Assembly (NCBI GenBank): GCA_964504195.1
Contig: CAZDDI010000027.1
Span: 1-50,855 of the forward strand
Direction of reading: 5' to 3'
From: CAZDDI01 sp964504195
GTDB taxonomy: Bacteria; Chloroflexota; Anaerolineae; B4-G1; SLSP01
DNA length: 50,855 nucleotides
This document shows positions 33,467-41,828 of the stretch, piece after piece. The notes beneath the pieces are model-generated. The model was not told the origin of the DNA, searched no databases, and was given only the letters and a program-made list of their open reading frames with translations. The first letter of the stretch is position 1. Every line of letters begins with the position of its first letter. The position numbers and the translations under genes were made by a program.

Positions 33467-35388
33467 AACACCTCACCGCCTGGGAACGCTGGGGCGTGCT
33501 GGGACTCGTACTGCTGGCGTGGGGACTGCGCTGGATCGCGCTCCACGCTGTCCCACCCGGTTGGCGCGACGATGATTTGATCGAACTCTATACCTTTTCC
33601 GCCGAAATTGTGCGCTCCGGGCCGGTGCTCTACTTCAGCGGTGCCTCAGGCCACGAACCGCTCTTCCACACGCTGCGCGCGCTCACCGTCTGGGGGGCGG
33701 GCGTCAATGTGGCAACCGCCCGCTGGTTGCCCGCCGTCAGCGGGACGCTCATCACCCTGCTCACCTGGGCCATCGGGCGGCGCATGTTCACCCGCACAGT
33801 GGGCCTCACCGCCGCCGCCTGCGTGACGCTTTCGTTCTGGTCGCTGATGTATAGCCGGTTCGCGCTGCGCCAAATCGGGACGCCGGTGTTTGTGCTGGTA
33901 GCGCTCTACTGGGGCTGGCGGCTGCTACGCGATGCCACCCCACCGCGCGGCGCGGTCTGGGGGATCGCGCTCGGCACAGGCGGGGCGATCCTCACCTATT
34001 ACGCAGGGCGGCTCACACCGGCCATGCTGCTGGCGACGCTGCTCTTTGCCGCGCCGCGCCCTGGTCGCTGGCGGCCCTTCCTGTTGGGGGTAGGCGGCGG
34101 ATTGCTGCTCGCCGCGCCGATGTTCTGGGCCGCAGCACAACTCCCCGGCGCGGATGCGCGCGTGAGCGAGCTCGCTGCGCCACTCAACGCGCTGCTTGCG
34201 CTCGATCTGGGCACATTCTGGGGCTACGCGCGCGAATCGCTGGGGATGTTTCACATCACCGGCGATCCCGAATGGCTCTACAACATCCTCTCGCGCCCTG
34301 TTTTCGGCGTATTAGGGGCAGCCTTCTTCTTTGTGGGACTGCTCACCCGGCTGGGCCACCTCAACAAACCGGAGAGCCGGTTGCTGTTGATCTGGCTGGC
34401 GGCGGGCCTCAGCCCCGCGTTTTTGAGCATCCCGCCTTCAAGCCTGGGCCATACCATCGTGGCGCTCCCGCTGACCTATCTCCTGGCGACCATGCCCATC
34501 AAGGCGGCGGCGCGACGGTGGCCGCGCACCGCGCTCCCCCTGGCGCTGGCGTTGATTGCCGCCGTCGGCGTGCGCGATTTGCCCGATTACTTCATCCGCT
34601 GGCCGCAAGCCCCAATGGTGCGCTTCCTCTATCGCGCCGATTACCGCGAGCTGGCCGCGCATCTGGACGCCCACCCGGACATCGTGGATGCTGGGGCGGC
34701 GAGCTTCTTGTTTGGGGTATGGGATCAACTTGCGCTGGAGACCGACCTGCACCGCGAGGATGTGGCGGTGCGCTGGTTCAACCCGGAGCGGGCCATTGTG
34801 GGGACCGATGCGCCGCTGCTCGTCTACCTACCGCCGGAAGTGCGCCCCAAATCGCACCCGCACCTCGCCGCGCTCATCGCGCCCGCGCCGCTGGCGGATG
34901 CACGCGGTGGGCTGATGGGACGCTGGCTCACGTTCCCACCACCGCCCGCCGAGGCGCAACGGTTCACAGACACGGTGTTTGGCGATGCGCTGGCGCTTCA
35001 GGCTGTGCAGTGGGAAACGCTGCCCGCACCGGGCGTGGAGGGTTGGCTGGCGACCTGGTGGCAGGTAAGCGCGTCCCTGCCGTTGCCGCCGGAGGAACTG
35101 CTCCCCAATCCGCCGCCGCCGGGGGTCTACAACGGGCCACGGCTCAAGGTCTACGTCCACCTGCTGGGCGCAGATGGCGTCTATCTCACCGGGGATGATG
35201 GGCTGTGGGTAGATCCGTATCGCCTGCAAGTGGGGGATCGCATCCTGCAATGGCAGCGGCTCGCGCTCCCGACGGATGCGCCGAACGGCCCTTACACCGT
35301 GCGTATCGGATTGTACGATCCGCTAACGGGCGAGCGCTGGCGCACCGCGCCAGGCGAGGATGGGGTGACGGTTGCAGTTGAAGACTAA
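33463..35388 (+). CDS. Second GT39/PMT-like membrane glycosyltransferase of the pair
   Basis: The 641-residue protein has the same plan as its neighbour: a first helix (GVLGLVLLAWGLRWIAL), the acidic loop PPGWRDDDLIELYTFSAEIV, many helices and a soluble C-terminal domain (ALQAVQWETLPAPG; YVHLLGADGVYLTGDDGLWVDPY). The ATG at 33463 lies in the ATGA overlap with the previous gene. A longer frame from 33280 would run through the coding region of that gene and is not credible. GC content is visibly higher here than in most of the window. Confidence 0.82.
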   Translation: MKHLTAWERWGVLGLVLLAWGLRWIALHAVPPGWRDDDLIELYTFSAEIVRSGPVLYFSGASGHEPLFHTLRALTVWGAGVNVATARWLPAVSGTLITLLTWAIGRRMFTRTVGLTAAACVTLSFWSLMYSRFALRQIGTPVFVLVALYWGWRLLRDATPPRGAVWGIALGTGGAILTYYAGRLTPAMLLATLLFAAPRPGRWRPFLLGVGGGLLLAAPMFWAAAQLPGADARVSELAAPLNALLALDLGTFWGYARESLGMFHITGDPEWLYNILSRPVFGVLGAAFFFVGLLTRLGHLNKPESRLLLIWLAAGLSPAFLSIPPSSLGHTIVALPLTYLLATMPIKAAARRWPRTALPLALALIAAVGVRDLPDYFIRWPQAPMVRFLYRADYRELAAHLDAHPDIVDAGAASFLFGVWDQLALETDLHREDVAVRWFNPERAIVGTDAPLLVYLPPEVRPKSHPHLAALIAPAPLADARGGLMGRWLTFPPPPAEAQRFTDTVFGDALALQAVQWETLPAPGVEGWLATWWQVSASLPLPPEELLPNPPPPGVYNGPRLKVYVHLLGADGVYLTGDDGLWVDPYRLQVGDRILQWQRLALPTDAPNGPYTVRIGLYDPLTGERWRTAPGEDGVTVAVED

Positions 35389-35400
35389 CGCGAGAAAAAC

Positions 35401-35473
35401 TTAACGCAAAGACGCAGAGACGCAAAGGGTAACTTATCTTAAACATCTTTGCGCCCTTGCGTCTTTGCGTTAA
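35401..35473. repeat. ACGCAAAG-type inverted repeat between convergent genes
   Basis: The 27-nt arms 35401-35427 and 35447-35473 are inverted copies with three mismatches, and each is made of ACGCAAAG words. It lies between the glycosyltransferase gene and the convergent kinase gene and may double as a terminator. Confidence 0.75.
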
Positions 35474-35484
35474 AGTGACGCAAC

Positions 35485-35865
35485 TTACCCCAGCCCCAGT
35501 TTACGCAGCAACGGCGGGCCGAGAATCAACAAGCCCACTATCGCCGCGCCAATCGCGCGCACCAGCACGCCCGCTGCTGCCAAATCCTTGACACGCCGGG
35601 CCAGCGGGTGATAATCAGGGCTGGCGAGATCTACCAACGTTTCTGCCGCCGTATTGACGATTTCCGCTGTCAACACCGCGCTGATGGTCAACGCAATGAT
35701 GGCCCACTCGTAGAGCTGCAATTCCAGCCATAGCCCTGCAATGCTAACCAGCACACTTGCCGTGAGATGAATCCGCACGTTGCGCTGTGTGCGATAGGCT
35801 TCCAGCAATCCAGCAATAGCGTAGCCAAAGCTGGCCCACAGATGCGAACTACGCTGGGGACTCAT
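35485..35865 (-). CDS. dgkA: Diacylglycerol/undecaprenol kinase family protein
   Basis: The 126-residue membrane protein has three hydrophobic helices and the family signature VNTAAETLVDLASPDYHPLARRVKDLAAAGVL, preceded by an amphipathic start (SFGYAIAGLLEAYRTQRNVRIHL). It phosphorylates a lipid alcohol (undecaprenol in Gram-positives, diacylglycerol in proteobacteria) at the inner membrane. ATG 35865 overlaps the ybeY stop in ATGA. It is the last gene of the conserved pgpH-ybeY-dgkA order. Confidence 0.92.
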   Translation of the reverse strand: MSPQRSSHLWASFGYAIAGLLEAYRTQRNVRIHLTASVLVSIAGLWLELQLYEWAIIALTISAVLTAEIVNTAAETLVDLASPDYHPLARRVKDLAAAGVLVRAIGAAIVGLLILGPPLLRKLGLG

Positions 35866-36344
35866 TCGGGCAGCGGGATATGGATGTTCAAATCCCGCAG
35901 CAATTTTGCCTGCACCGCCCACATCCGCTCGTGATCGGCGGGTTGCTCATGATCGTAGCCCAACAGATGCAACGTACCATGCACCACAAGCAATTGCAGC
36001 TCCTCCACCAGCGTCCCTCCGGCGGCCTCGGCCTGCACCTGCGCTTGCGGTAAGGCGATCACCACATCGCCAAGATAGCGCGGGAATCCGCTCGCGCCGC
36101 CGGAAAACGGGCCACGACTCTCGTTGGGGAAGGCCAGCACGTCCGTTGGGCGATCCACTCCACGGAAGCGCAAGTTGAGATCATGGATGGCTGCGTCATC
36201 GGTGAGCACTACCACAATTTCACAAGGTTCTGCAATCTGGTGCCGCGCCAATGTCAACTCGACAGTATGCTGCAAAATGCGCGTATCGAGTCCTACCTCG
36301 CCCAAACTCTCCTCAATTTGTATATCTATTTGATGTTCTACCAC
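35862..36344 (-). CDS. ybeY: Endoribonuclease YbeY (rRNA maturation factor)
   Basis: The 160-residue protein has the zinc-binding signature HGTLHLLGYDHEQPADHERMW with three histidines, plus the conserved LNLRFRGVDRPTDVLAFPN and LGDVVIALPQ. YbeY takes part in 16S rRNA 3'-end maturation and ribosome quality control in the cytoplasm. It overlaps dgkA by 4 nt. Only a short repeat-containing gap (36345-36418) separates it from pgpH upstream. Confidence 0.95.
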   Translation of the reverse strand: MVEHQIDIQIEESLGEVGLDTRILQHTVELTLARHQIAEPCEIVVVLTDDAAIHDLNLRFRGVDRPTDVLAFPNESRGPFSGGASGFPRYLGDVVIALPQAQVQAEAAGGTLVEELQLLVVHGTLHLLGYDHEQPADHERMWAVQAKLLRDLNIHIPLPE

Positions 36345-36370
36345 TTAAAGAAAACCTCTTAAATGATGTG

Positions 36371-36405
36371 GAAACGTGAAACGTGATGCGTAAAACGTGA
36401 AACGT
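36371..36405. repeat. ACGTGAA tandem repeat
   Basis: GAAACGTGAAACGTGATGCG followed by TAAAACGTGAAACGTAA iterates the same word as at 2929 and 25068, without an inverted partner. It lies between pgpH and ybeY. Confidence 0.6.
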
Positions 36406-36418
36406 AAAAAAACCTACA

Positions 36419-38683
36419 CTACACTGGCTTGTCGCTTGCGGCTTGAGGCTTCTCGCCTTCCGTTTGTGGCTTGTCGCTTGCGACTTGAGGCTTCTCGCCT
36501 TCCGCTTGTGGCTTGTCGCTTGCGACTTGAGGCTCCTCGCCTTCCGCTTGTGGCCTGTCACTTGCGACTTGATGCTCCTCGCCTTCCGCTTGTGGCTTGT
36601 CGCTTGCGACTTGAGACTTCTCCGGTGCCGGCGGATACTGGATACGTGGATGGAACGCACCCCGCAAAATTTCGATGTAAGTGTCGCGCACAACGCGCAG
36701 TTCTTGCAAGGTAATGGGACACTCGGCAAGCTGCCCGTCTTTGATGCGACTATCGAAGATGTAATCCACCGCACCGATGACATCCTCTGGCGTGGTGGGA
36801 CGGCGCGCACGGGTAGCCGCCTCACAGCCATCGCCCAACATCACCAGCGCGGTCTCTTTGCTCTGCGGGCGCGGGCCGGGATAACGGAACTGCGCCTCAT
36901 CCACCAGCCCCGCCTCGCCGCCCGCTAGATCGAGCGCCTTACGGTAGAAGAAGCTCACCTGCATCGTGCCTTGATGCTCGGTGATGAAGGCACGTACCTT
37001 AACCGGCAAGCCATACTGCCGTGCCACCTTCACCCCGTCACGCACATGCCCGACAACGATGTCCGCGCTCGTGTGTGGATCAAGGCGGTCGTGCGGATTG
37101 CTCAACCCCTCCTGATTTTCAACGAAGAAGTAAGGGCGCGCCAGTTTGCCCACATCATGGTAATACGCACCGACGCGGGTAAGGAGTCCGTTCGCGCCGA
37201 TGCGCTCGGCGGCCTGCTCGGACATGCTGGCGATCATCATGGTATGGTGGAACGTCGCCGGGGCTTCACGGAGCAGACGTTGCAGCAGCGGGTGATTGGG
37301 ACGGCTGAGCTCCAACAAGCGGAAGGTTGTGGTCAAATCAAAGAGCGGTGCGAGTAAGAACAATCCACTGAGCGTCAACGCGCTGGAGAGCACCCCGCCG
37401 CCAAAACTCACTCCCAACACCAACATAAACTGGAGCGGTTGATTGCGCAATCCCACCGCTGAAAAACCGTAAGCTGTCAACAACGCCGTTAACCCGGCCA
37501 ATAGCCCGGAACGAAAAATCGCGCCAACCTGCTCATAACGCGGCAAAGTCAACAAAGCAACCAAGCTGCTGAACGTAACTACAGCGGCGATTTGTAAAGA
37601 GAGTCCCCCAATCCACCCGCACAACAACCCCAAGAGCAACACCGCAGCCACAGCAGCAGGATAGCCCACCGTAGCAGCGGCCAACATCGCCAACGCCGCG
37701 CCAGGAAAAAGGTAGGGCAACAATGTGCCCGAAGGAATAAGCACCCGTGCCAATAGCGCAAAGAAAGTCAACAACACGACTAACAACACTTGCAACGTCA
37801 AATCGTTGAACAAAGCCGGTTGCAAGCGTAATAGCCCCAATCCCAAGAGCAATACACTCACAGTCGCAACGACGAGCGCCAACACCCAATCACGCTGATC
37901 ACGATCCTGACGATTCAGGCCTAATTCGTTGAGAGCTTCCAGATCAAGCGGCGTGACAACACTACCCTCCCGGACAATGATCTCACCGTTGCGCAGGGTC
38001 TTAAAGACCGTCCCCATCGTCTGGGCGGCCTGTTGCCGCGCCAGTGCGGTAGCTTCCTCGTCGTAGAAAGAATTGGGCTTGAGCAAACCCTGCACCAGAT
38101 TGGCAACCGCTTGCGCCTCATCTTGCGCCAGCGCCATCGGAACGAGAGCTGGAATGCGCGAACGCGCATCCCCCAGCACCTCGGCACGAATTTCTTCCTG
38201 CCGCATGACCGTATCCAGCAATTGAATAGTCTCAATCTGCACACGCTGCCAACTGGCATCAGGCAAACCGAGCAAGCTGTTGACCTCTGGCAGCGGCAAC
38301 CCATTGAGCTCCAAAACAGCCAGCACCCAGGTTTGTTTTTCATTAGGGGTAGCATAAGTATCTGCCCGCACCGCGCTGATGAAATCCAGCAGTTGTCGAG
38401 CGCGCGCGATTTGCTGCCGTGCAATGTCCGAATCGGCGCGGGTGTAAATCGGGACAACATTCGCCATCGCGTCTTCCGCGGCTTGGCGGCTCAATAGATC
38501 GCTAATATAGGTGAGGTCACGTGGGGCGCGAATATCCTGCGGGGCAACATCTTCGAGATTGAGGGTGTAACGCTCAAAAGAGAATGCCAACGCAAAGGTC
38601 ACAACCGCCACCAGCCAGATACCCAAAAGTAGCTGGCCTAGCATCCAACGACGGGAGCGTGACACAGAAGTTTGCAATCCCAT
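36419..38683 (-). CDS. PgpH-like 7TM-HD domain phosphohydrolase with repeat tail
   Basis: The 754-residue protein has an N-terminal helix, an extracytoplasmic 7TMR-HDED domain (about 40-260), seven membrane helices (about 270-470) and a cytoplasmic HD domain. The HD domain has TFHHTMMIASMSEQAAERIGAN and the HD pair in YYHDVGKLARPYFFVENQ. PgpH enzymes degrade cyclic-di-AMP. Residues from about 690 are a repeat tail of the 14-residue unit QVASDKPQAEGEEP, about 4.5 copies, absent from typical PgpH. I chose ATG 38683; an in-frame TTG at 38710 lies within a terminator-like hairpin. It sits in the rpsU-yqeY-pgpH-ybeY-dgkA order. Confidence 0.9.
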   Translation of the reverse strand: MGLQTSVSRSRRWMLGQLLLGIWLVAVVTFALAFSFERYTLNLEDVAPQDIRAPRDLTYISDLLSRQAAEDAMANVVPIYTRADSDIARQQIARARQLLDFISAVRADTYATPNEKQTWVLAVLELNGLPLPEVNSLLGLPDASWQRVQIETIQLLDTVMRQEEIRAEVLGDARSRIPALVPMALAQDEAQAVANLVQGLLKPNSFYDEEATALARQQAAQTMGTVFKTLRNGEIIVREGSVVTPLDLEALNELGLNRQDRDQRDWVLALVVATVSVLLLGLGLLRLQPALFNDLTLQVLLVVLLTFFALLARVLIPSGTLLPYLFPGAALAMLAAATVGYPAAVAAVLLLGLLCGWIGGLSLQIAAVVTFSSLVALLTLPRYEQVGAIFRSGLLAGLTALLTAYGFSAVGLRNQPLQFMLVLGVSFGGGVLSSALTLSGLFLLAPLFDLTTTFRLLELSRPNHPLLQRLLREAPATFHHTMMIASMSEQAAERIGANGLLTRVGAYYHDVGKLARPYFFVENQEGLSNPHDRLDPHTSADIVVGHVRDGVKVARQYGLPVKVRAFITEHQGTMQVSFFYRKALDLAGGEAGLVDEAQFRYPGPRPQSKETALVMLGDGCEAATRARRPTTPEDVIGAVDYIFDSRIKDGQLAECPITLQELRVVRDTYIEILRGAFHPRIQYPPAPEKSQVASDKPQAEGEEHQVASDRPQAEGEEPQVASDKPQAEGEKPQVASDKPQTEGEKPQAASDKPV
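36421..36612. repeat. 42-bp tandem repeats encoding the PgpH tail
   Basis: About 4.5 copies of a 42-bp unit (on the plus strand CTTGTCGCTTGCGACTTGAG, then GCTTCTCGCCTTCCGCTTGTGG split by minor variants) stay in frame. The units share the CGCAAGC core with the Elp3 linker repeat. All three frames of the opposite strand also stay largely open because the unit length is a multiple of three. Confidence 0.8.
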
Positions 38684-38693
38684 GCTGTTTACA

Positions 38694-38726
38694 AAAAGAG
38701 GGAGCTCCAATAGGGCCCCCTCTTAA
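38694..38726 (-). terminator. Terminator-like hairpin upstream of pgpH
   Basis: On the minus strand AAGAGGG and CCCTCTT flank a short GC-rich interior and are followed by a T run (TTTTTG). It could separate yqeY transcription from pgpH. Base-pairing within the loop is imperfect. Confidence 0.4.
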
Positions 38727-38764
38727 TTAGTAACGACAACTATTTACTCCATCCACACAGTTCA

Positions 38765-38817
38765 TAAAACGTAAAACGTGATTCTTACCCACACCTCACG
38801 CAACATGGAATGAGGTG
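38765..38817. repeat. ACGTAAAACGTGA repeat and small inverted repeat
   Basis: A short ACGTAAAACGTGA stretch belongs to the ACGTGAA family. Next to it CACCTCA (38792-38798) and TGAGGTG (38811-38817) form a 7-bp stem just downstream of yqeY. No T run follows. Confidence 0.45.
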
Positions 38818-38832
38818 ATTTCTAGTATCGCC

Positions 38833-39282
38833 TTACTGAGACAGTAAACCACGAACAATCTGATTGACCATCCGCCCGTCAGCCTTGCCTTTGACCTGTG
38901 GCAACAAAAGAGGCATAATCTTGCCAATATCAGCAGCTGAGGTCGCCCCCACCTGGGCGATTACCTCCCGCGCCAACTCCGTCAACGTCTCAGCATCAAG
39001 TTGCGGCGGCATGTAGGCGCGCAAAATCGTCAGCTGTTGCTCGTCCTCAGCAATAATGTCCTCGCGTCCAGCTTGACGCACTAATTCGAGTGCGCCTTCT
39101 CGCCGGCGGATTTCTTTCTCGATGATACGAATAATCTCCTCATCACTGAGGGAACCGGTCTCAGAGTCCGATTCAGCCAGCTGAATACCCAAAAGAATCA
39201 TACGCAATGCCGCCTTGCGATGTTCATCACGAGCGCGCATTGCGGCATGTAAGTCCTGCTGAATAGTCTCACGTAGACCCAT
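38833..39282 (-). CDS. yqeY: GatB/YqeY domain protein
   Basis: The 149-residue protein matches YqeY over its length: LRETIQQDLHAAMRARDEHRKAALRMIL at the start, a central charged helix (DEEIIRIIEKEIRRREGALEL) and the ending IGKIMPLLLPQVKGKADGRMVNQIVRGLLSQ. The family resembles the tRNA-binding tail of GatB, and its exact role is not established. It follows rpsU, as in many bacteria. ATG 39282 with a GGGGGTAGAG upstream is preferred over an upstream start at 39312. Confidence 0.93.
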   Translation of the reverse strand: MGLRETIQQDLHAAMRARDEHRKAALRMILLGIQLAESDSETGSLSDEEIIRIIEKEIRRREGALELVRQAGREDIIAEDEQQLTILRAYMPPQLDAETLTELAREVIAQVGATSAADIGKIMPLLLPQVKGKADGRMVNQIVRGLLSQ

Positions 39283-39310
39283 CTCTACCCCCCCCCACAG
39301 CAAACACAAC

Positions 39311-39380
39311 AAACCCTAAAGGTCTTTATCACACAACACGCTATTGACTGCGCGTCCGCAAAAAAAGACCTTTAGGGTTT
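39311..39380. terminator. Large hairpin between rpsU and yqeY
   Basis: AAACCCTAAAGGTCTTT (39311-39327) and AAAGACCTTTAGGGTTT (39364-39380) form a perfect 17-bp stem with a 36-nt loop, between the rpsU stop and the yqeY start. It probably attenuates or terminates rpsU transcripts, although no long T run follows on the minus strand. Confidence 0.65.
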
Positions 39381-39395
39381 TTGAGTTCCGGACGA

Positions 39396-39602
39396 TCAGT
39401 AACGCCGCCGACGATCTTTCATCGTCGTGCGACGGCTCTTGCGCAGCTTAGAAGCCCGTTTACGCTTACGGATCAAACTCGGCTGCTCAAAATAACGGCG
39501 CTTGCGAATTTCGGAAAGGATCCGATCATTCTGCACCTTTTTCTTGAAACGGCGTAGCAAAGAATCGAAGGATTCGGTGTTATCGGCCACAACAAACGTC
39601 AA
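39396..39602 (-). CDS. rpsU: Small ribosomal subunit protein bS21
   Basis: The 68-residue basic protein reads TFVVADNTESFDSLLRRFKKKVQNDRILSEIRKRRYFEQPSLIRKRKRASKLRKS and matches bS21 throughout. bS21 sits on the 30S platform near the anti-Shine-Dalgarno. I chose the TTG at 39602 because the family N-terminus aligns there and GGGGTGA (39614-39608) is correctly spaced. A GTG at 39611 would overlap that ribosome site. It has its own consensus promoter and a structured leader. Confidence 0.93.
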   Translation of the reverse strand: MTFVVADNTESFDSLLRRFKKKVQNDRILSEIRKRRYFEQPSLIRKRKRASKLRKSRRTTMKDRRRRY

Positions 39603-39664
39603 AGTTCTCACCCCTTTTTTGCTTCCGCTGGCTTTGTTGACTACCGAACGGCTAGGAATAAACC

Positions 39665-39687
39665 GAGGGGTGCAAACCCAACCCCTC
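39665..39687 (-). promoter_or_regulatory. rpsU leader hairpin, possible translational control
   Basis: On the minus strand GAGGGGT (39687-39681) pairs with ACCCCTC (39671-39665) at the very 5' end of the predicted transcript. The CACCCC part can instead pair with GGGGTG at the ribosome site (39614-39609), so two mutually exclusive folds are possible. Confidence 0.35.
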
Positions 39688-39697
39688 TAACCCTCCC

Positions 39698-39725
39698 ATT
39701 ATATCGGGAGCTAAGGGATTGTCAA
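39698..39725 (-). promoter_or_regulatory. Consensus promoter of rpsU
   Basis: On the minus strand TTGACA (39725-39720), a 16-nt spacer and TATAAT (39703-39698) form a perfect two-hexamer promoter. Transcription would start near 39691, giving a leader of about 90 nt. Confidence 0.8.
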
Positions 39726-39834
39726 GAATGAATGCGCGTTTTCGGAGACCTTTTGCGCACAAATTTATCAAGGAGCACAAGATGCTAAGTTGCGAGCAGT
39801 TTCTAATACAAATACTCCCGCCTTGCAAAAAAAC

Positions 39835-41745
39835 TTACCGTCCACCATCCCAATCATAAAGAATCGCCAGCAGCTCCCCTTGTGGGTTACGCAGTTCGAC
39901 CATCTGTCCGCCAGGATAATATGCTTGTACGCTAAAAAACTCCTCCGCCCGTTCAGGAACAAAAACAAAGCGCGCGGGCGCAACGACCTCCGGGATCACG
40001 CCTTGCGGCACGTCTTGACCCTCCAGGTCGCGCAACAGAAAGGCCAGCGTACCGAAATCCCAGTACAAATACGGCGCACCATGAAAGTAATAATACGCCT
40101 CCGGCAACGGATGCAACAGCACGTAGCGGGCCGTCTCAGTGGCGATTTGTGCAGTAGGATTGCCATACACACGGCGAGGTGTGTACAATCCGAAGTAAAA
40201 GAAGCTGTTGAGCGCCCCAATTAACAATAACAGCATCACCGTTACCGCCAGGGCTTCACGACGATGACGCCTCAGAAGCGCCCACAGCCCCTCGATACCC
40301 CAGGCAATCAGCAGAGCCACGGGGGGCAACAGCAACAAGCCGCGTTGGCTGCTAGGTGGGTTTTCTGTGAGCGCCCAGGCCATCGTAAGGGCCGATGTAA
40401 ACCACAGCAGCACCCACAAGCGCGAAGGGCGGCGCCACTGCACCACAGATATCAACAACCCCACGAATAACAGCGTCCCGGAAATAAAATCCAACAACGG
40501 AGTCTGCGGATAATACCAGAAAGTGGGATCGGGGGTGAGGTGAAATGCAGTGGCGGATTTCCAGAACTGCTGTCCCATCAAGACTAAGGCGCTTTTGCCC
40601 GTTACTTGTATTTCACGTGCCAACCAGCCGGACACAAAGATGCTGACGGCATTGTACCGCGCGGTCATATCCGCCGGATGAGCGACATACCAAGCAAGCA
40701 AGGGCAAAGTTGTGACCAACCATCCGGCAACAAACAACCCCATACCGCGCCATTGCCGAGCGAAAAAGCGCGGCTCACGCAAAAAACGTTCAGCAAGCAG
40801 CAAAACTATCAAAAACGTGGCCCAACGCGCACCGAAGTAGGCATACCATCCCATACCAGCTGCCATACCAGCCAGCCCCCAGGCCCACGTCGTCCGCCCA
40901 GTGGTGTCGCGACAAGCACGCCACAACAAAGCCACGGTTACAGCTCCCACCAGCGGGTCAAAAATTTGATTGGAGGCCAGGCGACTGAAGTGGATGTGAT
41001 AAGCAAAAAAGGTCATACAACAGGCTGCAACCCAGCCCACACGCCGCCCGCCCAGCCAACGCCCTAGCAAAAACACTGCCGGAATAGTAAGCGCGCCCGC
41101 CAACGCTGACAGCGCCCGCGCGCCCGCGATCGTCGCACCGAAAAGCCGCATTCCCACACCATACGCAAGAAAAGAAAAGGTCGGCACGGAATACCAGCTT
41201 ACAGTGAATGGGTTACCCAAAGGGGGAGTGACAAGTTGGAAGGCAAGTAAGGCTTGTGTCCCCTCATCGCCGCCCATATTCGATGGAATGTGCCCCAGAG
41301 CGATCGCCCGCAACAACAAGGCAACCACAGTCAATAGCCCTAGCAGAAGGGCCTCGCGGCGAGGCAGAGAAAAACGGAAAGAGCGTACTTCGTGATGAAA
41401 AAACAACGAAGCCGCGAAATGCGTTAGCGCCACCAGCCATAACAGCAAGAAAAGGCTGTAATCAACATCCCGCGCCAGTGAGCGCGCCGCTACCCCCACC
41501 AGCCCAGATAGTCCAACCGCCAACCAGCGCGCCCAGCGATAGTAACGCTGTGTAGGTGTAACAGCCGGTACAGAAATGCGCGGCCATGAAAAACGCAGAT
41601 AACCCAGGCGATAGAGCGTATACAGCGTCCCAACTGCCCCCAGGAACAGCAACAGTCCGGCATCCCAAATATACAAATTCAAGCTCAGCAGATAGCTGCC
41701 AGCCAGTAAGAACAGAAATGAAACCCCAAAGAGAATGATAGACAT
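39835..41745 (-). CDS. GT39/ArnT-like membrane glycosyltransferase
   Basis: The 636-residue polytopic protein carries the acidic loop HIPSNMGGDEGTQALLAFQL, typical of the PMT_2/ArnT family, then ALSALAGALTIPAVFLLGRWLGG and FAYHIHFSRLASNQIFDPL, further family landmarks. About twelve helices and a short C-terminal domain follow. Such enzymes transfer sugars from polyprenyl phosphate carriers at the outer face of the membrane. No clear ribosome site precedes ATG 41745. It differs in sequence from the pair at 31415-35388. Confidence 0.85.
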   Translation of the reverse strand: MSIILFGVSFLFLLAGSYLLSLNLYIWDAGLLLFLGAVGTLYTLYRLGYLRFSWPRISVPAVTPTQRYYRWARWLAVGLSGLVGVAARSLARDVDYSLFLLLWLVALTHFAASLFFHHEVRSFRFSLPRREALLLGLLTVVALLLRAIALGHIPSNMGGDEGTQALLAFQLVTPPLGNPFTVSWYSVPTFSFLAYGVGMRLFGATIAGARALSALAGALTIPAVFLLGRWLGGRRVGWVAACCMTFFAYHIHFSRLASNQIFDPLVGAVTVALLWRACRDTTGRTTWAWGLAGMAAGMGWYAYFGARWATFLIVLLLAERFLREPRFFARQWRGMGLFVAGWLVTTLPLLAWYVAHPADMTARYNAVSIFVSGWLAREIQVTGKSALVLMGQQFWKSATAFHLTPDPTFWYYPQTPLLDFISGTLLFVGLLISVVQWRRPSRLWVLLWFTSALTMAWALTENPPSSQRGLLLLPPVALLIAWGIEGLWALLRRHRREALAVTVMLLLLIGALNSFFYFGLYTPRRVYGNPTAQIATETARYVLLHPLPEAYYYFHGAPYLYWDFGTLAFLLRDLEGQDVPQGVIPEVVAPARFVFVPERAEEFFSVQAYYPGGQMVELRNPQGELLAILYDWDGGR

Positions 41746-41828
41746 GGTTATTGATGGGCTGTCACCGGTAGACGGGAAGTAAGGAGAGAAATCGTGCGTC
41801 CAGCGTCTAACCCAATGTCAAGTGAGCG

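Noticed and set aside
34272..35198. 308-codon plus-strand frame inside the second glycosyltransferase gene
   Set aside because: It is a Pro/Gly/Arg-rich out-of-frame shadow in a very GC-rich gene.
36421..36612. Possible CRISPR array
   Set aside because: Units are contiguous without spacers and stay in the pgpH reading frame. No cas gene is present.
36397..36928. Plus-strand frames with LRLEASRL-like repeats
   Set aside because: They arise because the 42-bp PgpH tail repeat is a multiple of three and stays open on the other strand. There is no promoter or ribosome site.
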